Assembly: GCA_046757565.1 (NCBI GenBank)
Contig: JBHHYN010000011.1
Coordinates: 1-42,444, forward strand
DNA length: 42,444 nucleotides
Direction: 5' to 3'
DNA from: JBHHYN01 sp046757565
GTDB lineage: Bacteria; Pseudomonadota; Gammaproteobacteria; Eutrophobiales; Eutrophobiaceae
The notes below the pieces were generated by a model. It ran no database searches. It was not told the origin of the DNA and saw nothing but the letters and a program-made list of their open reading frames with translations. The position numbers were made by a program, and so were the translations under genes. Position 1 is the first letter of the stretch; each line of letters starts with the position of its first letter. Positions 8,645 through 16,360 of this stretch are shown one piece after another.

Positions 8645-10030
8645 GTGTTAGTCAATGTCAAAGTCCCCGTACTGGCGGAATCCGTGGCGGAAGCCACCTT
8701 GATGAATTGGCATAAAAAAAAGGGTGAGAGCGTGAAACGGGGCGATAGCCTCATTGATATCGAAACCGATAAAGTCACCCTCGAAGTTGCTGCTCCGGAT
8801 AACGGAATTCTCGTAGAGATTCTTAAAAACGATGGTGATGCTGTTGAAAGTGATGAGGTGATTGCACATATCGACACCGAAGCCGGATTGGTAGAAGCGG
8901 CCGGGACAACGGCTGAAGCGGCGCCGCAACAACAATCTCTACCGGTAGGAGAGGCGCCTCCCGAGTCGCCCAAGATCAGTCCCGCCGTGCGCAATCTGCT
9001 CATGGAGCATCATCTGGACGCCGCCGCCATACCTGCCAGCGGTGAGGGCGGCCGTCTGACTAAAGAAGATGTGCTGAATTATCTCGAGCAAAGTGACTCA
9101 GCCGGGATACTTTCCCCGGTGACACCGGTAACAACCATACCGGAAGCGCCACCACCACCACCAACACCACCTGCGCCGGAACCGGCAATAACGCCGTCGC
9201 CGGCAGTTGAACCGGAACCAGCGCCACCCGCACCGGAGCCGGCTGATCCCATCAAGGCAACGGCCGCCACGCCAGAGCCGGCAACTTTCCCCGGGACAAC
9301 GGCGCCGCCGATGACCGCTGCCGGCAATGATCGCCAGGAGGAACGTGTACCCATGACCCGCCTGCGGCGGCGGGTTGCAACGCGGCTTCTCTCCGCGCAG
9401 CAGGAGAATGCCATTTTAACAACCTTCAACGAAGTCAACATGCAACCTGTTATGGATCTACGCAGCCGCTATCAGGAAGAATTCGAAAAGGCCCATGAGA
9501 CAAGATTGGGTTTCATGTCGTTTTTTACGAAGGCAGTGGTGGAGGCCTTGAAAAAATTCCCGGTTATCAATGCCTCGGTGGATGCCACTGATATTATCTA
9601 TCACGGTTACTTCGATATCGGCATAGCCGTGAGTTCGCCTCGTGGTCTGGTTGTACCGATACTGCGGGATGCTGATCTGCTCTCGTTTGCAAAGATTGAG
9701 GCGAAAATAAGGGAGTATGGGCAAAAGGCACAGGATTCCAAACTTACCATCGAAGAGTTGACCGGCGGGACCTTTACTATCACCAACGGTGGTGTTTTTG
9801 GTTCGCTGCTGTCAACCCCCATCCTCAATCCGCCGCAAAGCGCAATTCTGGGCATGCACACAATCCAGCCAAGGCCCGTCGCTGAAAACGGAGAGGTGGT
9901 CGTCCGGCCGATGATGTATCTGGCCCTCTCTTATGATCACCGTATCATCGATGGCCGTGAAGCGGTCCAGTTTCTGGTGACTATCAAGCGGCAAATCGAG
10001 GACCCGGCGCGGTTATTACTGCAAATATGA
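8645..10030 (+). CDS. sucB: Dihydrolipoyllysine-residue succinyltransferase (E2 of 2-oxoglutarate dehydrogenase)
   Basis: The E2 core of the 2-oxoglutarate dehydrogenase complex, 461 residues. The lipoyl domain occupies the first ~80 residues, with the lipoylated lysine of IETDKVTLEV at 43. The peripheral subunit-binding domain follows (SPAVRNLLMEHHLDAAAI, about 104-142). A long Pro/Ala/Glu-rich linker (about 155-230), longer than usual because of extended proline runs, connects to the catalytic domain, where SYDHRIIDG near residue 430 carries the catalytic histidine. The start is GTG at 8645, supported by AGGAG about 7 nt upstream and by the conserved N-terminus. The stop codon overlaps the first bases of a dispersed repeat. 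Confidence 0.96.
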   Translation: MLVNVKVPVLAESVAEATLMNWHKKKGESVKRGDSLIDIETDKVTLEVAAPDNGILVEILKNDGDAVESDEVIAHIDTEAGLVEAAGTTAEAAPQQQSLPVGEAPPESPKISPAVRNLLMEHHLDAAAIPASGEGGRLTKEDVLNYLEQSDSAGILSPVTPVTTIPEAPPPPPTPPAPEPAITPSPAVEPEPAPPAPEPADPIKATAATPEPATFPGTTAPPMTAAGNDRQEERVPMTRLRRRVATRLLSAQQENAILTTFNEVNMQPVMDLRSRYQEEFEKAHETRLGFMSFFTKAVVEALKKFPVINASVDATDIIYHGYFDIGIAVSSPRGLVVPILRDADLLSFAKIEAKIREYGQKAQDSKLTIEELTGGTFTITNGGVFGSLLSTPILNPPQSAILGMHTIQPRPVAENGEVVVRPMMYLALSYDHRIIDGREAVQFLVTIKRQIEDPARLLLQI

Positions 10031-10146
10031 ACAACTCTGCCGCAAGCGACCGTGTTTCAGTGTAGTGTAATGGATACTCGTATCACTTACTGCACTCCAA
10101 CTCAGGGGCAAGCCCAGGAGATTTTCGTTAGTTTTTTAAACTTTTA
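10027..10146 (+). repeat. Dispersed ~115 bp repeat, copy A (between sucB and lpd)
   Basis: This stretch matches 42283-42396 in the same orientation, with scattered mismatches and small indels. Shared blocks include ATGAACAACTC, CCGCAAGCGAC, TTTCAGTGTA, CACTCCAACTC, GATTTTC and TTAAACTT. Copy A begins exactly at the sucB stop codon (ATGA includes the TGA). Neither copy has coding character. It separates sucB from lpd and may affect read-through between them. Confidence 0.8.
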
Positions 10147-10185
10147 CCATCTCTGTAACCTCTCTGCCTCTGTGGTTAATCAAAT
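10147..10185 (-). repeat. Short CACAGAGG-type repeat fragment
   Basis: On the minus strand this reads TTAACCACAGAGGCAGAGAG followed by GTTACAGAG. I recognise it as resembling a short AACCACAGAGGCACAGAG motif scattered in intergenic regions of many proteobacterial genomes. It directly follows the 115 bp repeat, so the 178 bp sucB-lpd gap is almost entirely repeat-derived. The family assignment is from memory and not tested. Confidence 0.4.
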
Positions 10186-10208
10186 ATTGAAATAAGGTAA
10201 AATAAGTA

Positions 10209-11633
10209 GTGAAAAGTTTTGATGTAGTCGTCATTGGTGCGGGGCCGGGCGGTTACGTGGCGGCGATACGCTGCGCGCAGCTTGGCCTGTCAACCGCCTG
10301 TGTCGAGGGTTGGCTGAACGATGAAGGCAAACCTGTCCTGGGCGGGACCTGTCTGAATGTCGGTTGTATTCCTTCCAAGGCACTCCTCGATTCATCCCAC
10401 CACTATACCTATATCAAGAATGAGGCCAGTCACCACGGCATTCACGTGCCGGGCGTATCGCTCGACGTTAACCGGATGATCGATCGCAAGGCCCGCATCG
10501 TCAGCACCCTGACCCAGGGCATTGCTGGCCTCTTCAGAAAAAACAGGGTGGAGTGGTTACAGGGCAGTGGCCGGCTTCTGCCCGATAATCAGATTGAAGT
10601 GACGCCGGTCGCCAGAGAAGCCGCGGAACCTTACAGTGTCACAGCAAAAAACACCATTATCGCCACCGGCTCGGTCCCTATAAAAATCCCTCCCGCACCA
10701 GTTGACAACGAACTGGTCGTCGATTCTACCGGGGCACTGGCCTTCAGCGGTGTACCCAGGAGGCTCGGCGTGATTGGCGCTGGCGTCATCGGGCTGGAAC
10801 TGGGAAGTGTGTGGAACCGTCTCGGCTCCCAGGTAATCGTACTCGAGGCCCTTGACGATTTCCTCCCTCCCGTAGATCGGCAAGTCGCCAATGAGGCCGA
10901 GAAGATCCTGCGTAAGCAGGGACTCGATATCAGGCTTGGCGCGATGGTCACCGGCACCGGTTCCAATAACCGTGAAGTAACGGTTACCTATGAAGACAAG
11001 GAAGGAAAACAACAGATCATTATTGACAAACTGATCGTCGCCGTCGGCCGCACTCCGAATACGGAAGGGCTTGGCGCGTCTGAGGCCGGCTTAAGCATCG
11101 ATGAGCGCGGCTATATCGAGATTGATGAGGAATACCGGACCAGCCTGCCAAATACCTATGCTATTGGCGATGTCGTGCGTGGACCCATGCTGGCGCACAA
11201 GGCATCCGAAGAGGGAATCGCGGTGGCGGAACGCATCGCCGGCAAGGCAGGCCATGTCAATTATGCCACGATCCCCTGGGTTATCTATACCTGGCCGGAA
11301 ATCGCCTGGGTGGGCAAAACGGAACTGGAGTTAAAGGACCAGGGAATTGAGTATCGATCAGGAGTGTTTCCCTTTGCCGCCAGTGGCAGGGCGAGGGCCA
11401 TGGGCGAGAATGGCGGCATGATCAAGATGCTCAGTGATGCAAAAACAGATCGTATCCTCGGGGTACACCTGTTGGGTCCGTCCGTCTCGGAACTCATCAG
11501 CGAAGCGGTCCTGGCGATGGAGTTCGATAGCAGTGCAGAAGATATTGCCAGGACCATTCATGCCCACCCGACCCTGGCCGAAGCCATGCATGAAGCCGCC
11601 CTGGGTGTGGACAAACGCTCCATTCACATCTAG
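10209..11633 (+). CDS. lpd: Dihydrolipoyl dehydrogenase (E3)
   Basis: The flavoprotein E3 subunit, 474 residues, that reoxidises dihydrolipoamide with NAD+ for 2-oxoglutarate dehydrogenase and other lipoyl complexes. The FAD motif GAGPGGYVAA is at 10-19. The redox-active disulfide is C48/C53 in GGTCLNVGCIPSK. The NAD-binding GAGVIGLELG is near 195, and the C-terminal catalytic HPTLAEAMHE has His453 and Glu458. The start is GTG at 10209, with AAGG about 11 nt upstream and the usual N-terminal strand right after it. It is the third gene of the sucAB-lpd group, but the gap before it is filled with repeats. The 262 bp gap after it probably ends the operon. Confidence 0.96.
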   Translation: MKSFDVVVIGAGPGGYVAAIRCAQLGLSTACVEGWLNDEGKPVLGGTCLNVGCIPSKALLDSSHHYTYIKNEASHHGIHVPGVSLDVNRMIDRKARIVSTLTQGIAGLFRKNRVEWLQGSGRLLPDNQIEVTPVAREAAEPYSVTAKNTIIATGSVPIKIPPAPVDNELVVDSTGALAFSGVPRRLGVIGAGVIGLELGSVWNRLGSQVIVLEALDDFLPPVDRQVANEAEKILRKQGLDIRLGAMVTGTGSNNREVTVTYEDKEGKQQIIIDKLIVAVGRTPNTEGLGASEAGLSIDERGYIEIDEEYRTSLPNTYAIGDVVRGPMLAHKASEEGIAVAERIAGKAGHVNYATIPWVIYTWPEIAWVGKTELELKDQGIEYRSGVFPFAASGRARAMGENGGMIKMLSDAKTDRILGVHLLGPSVSELISEAVLAMEFDSSAEDIARTIHAHPTLAEAMHEAALGVDKRSIHI

Positions 11634-11661
11634 GGAAATTCTGATTAAGTCAGGGTTTTTT

Positions 11662-11818
11662 GTGGTGCATGGATGCACCACCCCCGCTGTTAACCGTTTT
11701 CCGGCAATGGCGCCGTAAATTGACACGGCGGACCATTTCACCGGAGCGGCAGAGATCTAGTCTCCTGACAGGCTTTTTGCTACCATGCAGCATGATTTTG
11801 TGCACTGCAACGGCTGCT
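11662..11818. promoter_or_regulatory. Upstream region of the thiolase gene with a hairpin and a TGC-rich block
   Basis: Between lpd and the thiolase gene are a perfect 9 bp hairpin (GTGGTGCAT, 2 nt, ATGCACCAC at 11662-11681) and, at 11778-11818, a TGC/GCA-rich block that includes TGCTACCATGCAGCA and CACTGCAACGGCTGC. PhaR-type regulators are described as binding TGC-rich DNA, and phaR lies 1.3 kb downstream, so this is a reasonable operator candidate. That link is inference. Confidence 0.3.
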
Positions 11819-11895
11819 CTCAAAAATGGAAAGGTTCCTGGGAACGCCCACACCATATCGTCATTTTCTGATACAGACCGGGATCAATAATAGCA

Positions 11896-13077
11896 ATGGC
11901 GAAGAGTGTCGTAATCGTTGCCGCCGGGAGAACAGCCATCGGCGCTTTTGGAGGAGCGCTGGCCGATGTACCCGCACATTCACTGGGGGCATCCGTCATC
12001 TCGGCCCTTCTTCAGGGAACTAGTGTACAACCCGATCAAATCGATGAGGTCATTCTGGGACAGGTGCTCACCGCCGGGGCAGGTCAGAATCCAGCCAGAC
12101 AAGCCGCCATCGCTGCAGGACTGCCGCATTCCGTCCCGGCAATGACCATCAATAAAGTCTGTGGCAGCGGGCTCAAGGCCGTCCACCTCGGTGCACAGTC
12201 CATCAAGTGCGGCGATGCTGCAATCGTCATTGCTGGTGGACAGGAGAATATGAGCATGGCGCCACACCTGCTGCCCCAATCACGCAAGGGGAGGAAGATG
12301 GGGGAGTGGAAACTACAGGACTCAATGATTGTGGATGGCCTGTGGGATGCATTTAATGATTATCACATGGGCAAAACGGCCGAGAACATCGCAGAAAAAT
12401 TCAATATCTCAAGAAAAGAGCAGGATGAATTCGCCGTTGCTTCACAACGGAAGACCGAGACGGCCCGTAATGAAAACCGTTTTAAGGACGAGATCATCCC
12501 TGTGCATATTCCGCGAAAAAAGACCGGCCCCATCACCTTCGACAGCGATGAATTTCCAAGGCGGGGTGTCACCATGGACGGGATAGCCAAACTGTCCCCG
12601 GCCTTCGCCAAGGGAGGAAGCGTCACGGCGGCCAATGCATCCGGTATCAACGACGGTGCCGCAGCAGTCATCCTTATGCCGGAAAGTAGGGCCAGGAACC
12701 TGGGACTTGAACCGATGGCAAGGATCAAAGCCTATGCAAGCGCCGGAGTCGATCCGGCCATGATGGGCACCGGACCGATCCCTGCATCCAGAAGATGTCT
12801 GAAAAAAGCGGGATGGGATGTTGCCGATCTGGACCTTATCGAAGCCAATGAAGCGTTTGCCTCCCAGTCCCTTGCCGTCAACCGTGAGATGTGCTGGGAT
12901 ACGGCAAAAGTTAACGTGAACGGTGGCGCCATCTCCCTGGGACATCCAATAGGTGCGTCAGGTTGCCGCTTACTCGTCAGCCTGCTCTATGAGATGAGGC
13001 GCCGGGATGTTCATAAGGGGCTGGCAACACTCTGCATTGGTGGTGGGCAGGGTGTTGCCATCGCTGTAGAACGGTAG
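11896..13077 (+). CDS. phaA: Acetyl-CoA acetyltransferase (biosynthetic-type thiolase)
   Basis: A 393-residue thiolase condensing two acetyl-CoA to acetoacetyl-CoA, the first step toward polyhydroxybutyrate, or running in reverse. The nucleophilic cysteine is C89 in INKVCGSGLK, the histidine is H350 in GGAISLGHPIGASG, and the second cysteine is C380 in LCIGGGQG. Length and motifs fit the short-chain PhaA/AtoB class rather than FadA. The symbol phaA is inferred from its position 66 bp upstream of phaR; phaB and phaC are not in the window. The ATG at 11896 has no strong Shine-Dalgarno sequence but gives the exact family N-terminus (MAKSVVIVAAGRTAIG). Citrate synthase, which uses the same acetyl-CoA pool, is encoded 6.5 kb away. 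Confidence 0.93.
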   Translation: MAKSVVIVAAGRTAIGAFGGALADVPAHSLGASVISALLQGTSVQPDQIDEVILGQVLTAGAGQNPARQAAIAAGLPHSVPAMTINKVCGSGLKAVHLGAQSIKCGDAAIVIAGGQENMSMAPHLLPQSRKGRKMGEWKLQDSMIVDGLWDAFNDYHMGKTAENIAEKFNISRKEQDEFAVASQRKTETARNENRFKDEIIPVHIPRKKTGPITFDSDEFPRRGVTMDGIAKLSPAFAKGGSVTAANASGINDGAAAVILMPESRARNLGLEPMARIKAYASAGVDPAMMGTGPIPASRRCLKKAGWDVADLDLIEANEAFASQSLAVNREMCWDTAKVNVNGGAISLGHPIGASGCRLLVSLLYEMRRRDVHKGLATLCIGGGQGVAIAVER

Positions 13078-13142
13078 CTATTTGATGAAGACAACGTTAG
13101 CATACGAAATAATCGGGATTATCTAATATTCAATCAGTTGCC

Positions 13143-13625
13143 ATGCCAGATCAGCGCATCATCAAGAAATACCCCAACCGCCGCTTGTACGATACGGTCA
13201 TCAGCAAATACATCACGCTGGAAGAGGTAAGAAAGCTGGTCGTTGACGGTGTTGGCTTCTGTGTTAAGGACGTCAAGACCGGTAAAGACCTGACACGAAG
13301 CATACTGATGCAAATAATTGCCGAGCAAGAGCACGGGAACGAGCCGATTTTTTCTATCCAGACCCTGAGCCGTATCATTTGCGCCTATGGCGATACCCAA
13401 CAGCATTTACTGTCGGATTATCTGCAAAAGAACCTGGAGGATTTTGCCCGGAAACAACAGACTTCCCGGGCAGAGATAGAAAAAACAGGGTTCCCGGAAA
13501 TCCCGGCAAACGATACCAGTCTCAGCGGGCCCAACAGGGGTCGATGGACGCCCATACGGGAGAACATGACCGGGGCTGCAGCGGGGATTCAAACCTGCGA
13601 TCCCGATGCGGAGACCGGAAACTAG
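13143..13625 (+). CDS. phaR: Polyhydroxyalkanoate synthesis regulator PhaR
   Basis: A 160-residue PhaR-type regulator with the N-terminal DNA-binding domain (IIKKYPNRRLYDTVISKYIT at residues 6-25) and a central polymer-accumulation domain ending in LSDYLQKNLEDFARKQQ. In studied bacteria PhaR represses phasin genes and its own gene, and is released by binding nascent polyhydroxybutyrate granules. The last ~50 residues are low in conserved features. The stop codon shares the tetranucleotide CTAG (13622-13625) with the stop codon of the convergent purF, leaving no room for a terminator between them. It lies 66 bp after the thiolase gene and is likely co-transcribed with it. Confidence 0.92.
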   Translation: MPDQRIIKKYPNRRLYDTVISKYITLEEVRKLVVDGVGFCVKDVKTGKDLTRSILMQIIAEQEHGNEPIFSIQTLSRIICAYGDTQQHLLSDYLQKNLEDFARKQQTSRAEIEKTGFPEIPANDTSLSGPNRGRWTPIRENMTGAAAGIQTCDPDAETGN

Positions 13626-15142
13626 CCCGCATTGTTAGAGAGATCCGTTAATGACGCGTCAGTCACGTCATGGGACTGCTTTGCTACCTCGTTGCGTAGC
13701 AACGAAACCCTGGCAAGGTAATTATCGCTGACATCACCCGTTACATAGTCGCCGGTAAAACAGGAAGTATCGAATTCCGTTATACGTGGATTACCTGCAC
13801 TGGCCGATTCGATCAGATCATCAAGCTCCTGATAGATCAACCAATCAGCACCAATCGTTTCCGCGATCTCGTCAACCGTTTTATTATGAGCGATGAGTTC
13901 GTCTACCGTCGGCATATCTATACCATATACATTGGGGAACCGCACCGGCGGCGCTGCAGAGGCAAAGTAGACTTTTTTCGCACCGGCTTCCCTTGCCATC
14001 AGTATGATTTCACGAGACGTGGTACCGCGCACTATGGAGTCGTCAACCAGCAAAACATTCTTGTCTTTGAACTCAAGGTCGATGGCATTAAGTTTCTGCC
14101 GTACGGACTTTCTTCGGACACTCTGTCCCGGCATGATAAACGTTCGTGGTATATAGCGGTTTTTGATAAAACCCTCGCGGTATTTGATGCCCAACTCGAA
14201 TGCCAGAGGCAGTGCTGCTGTACGTCCGGTATCCGGAATAGGGATGACGACGTCGATATCATGATCAGGCCGATTTCTCAGGATTTGCCGCGCCAGTGCC
14301 TCACCCATGCGTAGTCTTGCCTTGTAAACCGAAATGTTATCGATAATGGAATCGGGCCTGGCAAGATAGACATGTTCAAAGATACAGGGGGCATAGTGTG
14401 TTTTTTTTACACACCGTTTTGTATGGAGTTCACCTTCAGCGGTAACAAATATGGCCTCGCCAGGTTCAATATCCCGGATTAATTCAAAACCCAGTGCATC
14501 GATAGCAACGCTTTCCGAGGCAATAATATATTCCTTGCCAAGCTCCGTCCTTTTCTCGCCAAATGCAACGGGCCTGATTCCATACGGGTCACGTAAGCCC
14601 ACTATACCCACACCGGTTATCATGGCAACGGCCGCATAACCACCACGGCACCTTTCATGCAAACGGCTTACGGCCTTGAATACATCATTGGCGCGGAGAT
14701 GCTCACGCGATTTACCCACACATTGCAATTCATGAGCCAGGATATTCAGCAAAATCTCCGAATCCGATTCCGTATTCAGATGCCTCAAATCGTCGTACAT
14801 CAGATCGTTCTTAAGTGCTTCCCCATTGATCAGATTGCCATTGTGGGCAATGGTGATGCCATAGGGAAAATTGACATAGAACGGTTGCGCTTCAGCAGAG
14901 GAGGAGCACCCTGCAGTAGGATACCGCACATGCCCGATACCCATTTTCCCCTTGAGTTCCAGCATGTGCCGGGTATGGAAGACATCTCGTACCATGCCAT
15001 TACTTTTTCTCAGGTAAAGCCTGGATCCATCGCAGGTGACCATCCCTGCAGCATCCTGTCCGCGGTGTTGCAGGACGGTCAAACCATCATAAATGGCCTG
15101 GTTAACATAGTTTTTTGCAACAATGCCAATAATCCCGCACAT
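13622..15142 (-). CDS. purF: Amidophosphoribosyltransferase
   Basis: The first enzyme of de novo purine synthesis, 506 residues, making 5-phosphoribosylamine from PRPP and glutamine. The N-terminal nucleophile is Cys2 (MCGIIGIV), followed by the glutaminase motifs QHRGQDAAGM, RYPTAG and HNGNL. The PRPP-binding motif VLLVDDSIVRGTTSR is near residues 360-375. The start codon overlaps the cvpA stop as TGATG, a translational coupling seen in many gammaproteobacteria. It is the last gene of the long minus-strand block. No metal-binding cysteine cluster of the Bacillus type is apparent, consistent with the E. coli class. Confidence 0.96.
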   Translation of the reverse strand: MCGIIGIVAKNYVNQAIYDGLTVLQHRGQDAAGMVTCDGSRLYLRKSNGMVRDVFHTRHMLELKGKMGIGHVRYPTAGCSSSAEAQPFYVNFPYGITIAHNGNLINGEALKNDLMYDDLRHLNTESDSEILLNILAHELQCVGKSREHLRANDVFKAVSRLHERCRGGYAAVAMITGVGIVGLRDPYGIRPVAFGEKRTELGKEYIIASESVAIDALGFELIRDIEPGEAIFVTAEGELHTKRCVKKTHYAPCIFEHVYLARPDSIIDNISVYKARLRMGEALARQILRNRPDHDIDVVIPIPDTGRTAALPLAFELGIKYREGFIKNRYIPRTFIMPGQSVRRKSVRQKLNAIDLEFKDKNVLLVDDSIVRGTTSREIILMAREAGAKKVYFASAAPPVRFPNVYGIDMPTVDELIAHNKTVDEIAETIGADWLIYQELDDLIESASAGNPRITEFDTSCFTGDYVTGDVSDNYLARVSLLRNEVAKQSHDVTDASLTDLSNNAG

Positions 15143-15669
15143 CAGCCTGTCTCCCGGTTTTTCGTTACGGGTTTGGCCTGATTATATCCGTGAAATTTCG
15201 ACATATTTTCCGGTAAGAATTTCTCTCCCCATACGGCAATATGCTGAAATGGTTGAATCAGCACTGATGCCTGCCACCAGGGTTGTTCCGGTACTGCTGT
15301 AAAACCGGCCAGAAATACAATCACAGCAATAATACCCCCCCCCAACCCGATCCCCAGGAAAAATCCAAGTATCCGATCAGCCGCAGTCAGGCCGGTCCTG
15401 CCCAACAACTTCACAATGAAGTATCCTAGTGTCGTCAGAATCATAAGACTGATAATGAAGATCCCGATAAAAGCCAGAACGTCCCGGATCAAAGCGGTCT
15501 CTATATGGCCCGCCAGCATTGGTGAGAAAAAGGGACTTGATTTCACAGAGATCCCCAGTGCCAGCACCCATGCAATAATTGAAAAGATGATATTCAAAAA
15601 GCCATAGAGAATACCGATCAATCCGGGTAAAACAAAGATCACCAAAATGACGATATCAACTGTCTGCAC
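15142..15669 (-). CDS. cvpA: CvpA family inner-membrane protein
   Basis: A 175-residue membrane protein with four predicted hydrophobic segments (starting near residues 5, 30, 63 and 103) and the conserved opening DIVILVIFVLPGLIGILYGF. CvpA is needed for colicin V production in E. coli and has been linked to envelope stress and bile tolerance; its molecular role is not settled. The GxGGGIIAVIVFLAG region matches the family's fourth segment. It is directly coupled to purF through a 1 nt stop/start overlap and sits 67 bp downstream of dedD, the usual order. Confidence 0.92.
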   Translation of the reverse strand: MQTVDIVILVIFVLPGLIGILYGFLNIIFSIIAWVLALGISVKSSPFFSPMLAGHIETALIRDVLAFIGIFIISLMILTTLGYFIVKLLGRTGLTAADRILGFFLGIGLGGGIIAVIVFLAGFTAVPEQPWWQASVLIQPFQHIAVWGEKFLPENMSKFHGYNQAKPVTKNRETG

Positions 15670-15736
15670 TAAACCTTACCTATTTGCCCGGCAGGAAATT
15701 ATAACAACCTGTTGCACGCCTTACCCTTTTCTGTTT

Positions 15737-16354
15737 TCAGGGATAATGGATCACAAGTCCCTCTATTTGCGTCGCCTTTTTTAGCTTATCGCGCAAAGTC
15801 AGGGCATCCGAGCGCTTTAGTTCCGGCCCAACACGAACCCGATAGACGGTCTTTGTCCGCTTTTTCAGCGGTTCAACAAAGGCCGTAAATCCGGCCTTTC
15901 GCAACTTCTCATTCAAGGCATTGGCATTTGACTCGTTGGAAAAACTGCCAAGCTGAACAACCCAGGCAGTGAGCCCAACGGTGGCAGTGTTGCGAACAGG
16001 ATGGGCAGGCCTTTGCGGAGCCGGCGCCTTTTCCGGCCTGGTGGTGCCCGCTTCAGGCCGGTGTTTTTGCCCGGTCTCCTGTTGGGTCACCTGTTTTGTT
16101 TCTTGCCTTTGTCCGACCTCCGGTTTGGTCTCCGTCTTCGTCACCCTTGTCTCTCCCTGTATAATCCTCTTCACAGGCTCCTGAAGTGGAACGATGCGGG
16201 AACTAAAACCATCCACTGGCTTTGCCGGTATATTGGTATGTGTAATGGTTGAATCTACCTGCCTTGAATCGTCCAAAAGCATGGGAATAAAAATAACGGC
16301 CAGCATCACCAGCACTGCTGCGCCGATAAGACGCTCTTTCAGTCGCCGTTCCAT
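15737..16354 (-). CDS. dedD: SPOR-domain cell-division protein DedD
   Basis: A 205-residue bitopic inner-membrane protein with a single N-terminal membrane segment (LIGAAVLVMLAVIFIPML, about residues 9-26), a low-complexity Gln/Thr/Glu/Pro-rich linker (about 60-120), and a C-terminal SPOR domain (AWVVQLGSFSNESNANALNE onward, about 129-205). SPOR domains bind denuded septal peptidoglycan, and DedD helps constriction in E. coli. Its length, topology and position between folC and cvpA make the assignment firm. It begins 6 bp after the folC stop, so the two are probably translationally coupled. Confidence 0.92.
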   Translation of the reverse strand: MERRLKERLIGAAVLVMLAVIFIPMLLDDSRQVDSTITHTNIPAKPVDGFSSRIVPLQEPVKRIIQGETRVTKTETKPEVGQRQETKQVTQQETGQKHRPEAGTTRPEKAPAPQRPAHPVRNTATVGLTAWVVQLGSFSNESNANALNEKLRKAGFTAFVEPLKKRTKTVYRVRVGPELKRSDALTLRDKLKKATQIEGLVIHYP

Positions 16355-16360
16355 TAGCCG

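Noticed and set aside
9079..9441. A Gly/Ala/Val-rich open frame antisense to sucB
   Set aside because: It is the complement of the Pro/Ala linker codons of SucB.
11662..11681. Hairpin after lpd as an intrinsic terminator
   Set aside because: The T-run lies before the hairpin on the plus strand, not after it, so it does not fit Rho-independent termination of lpd.
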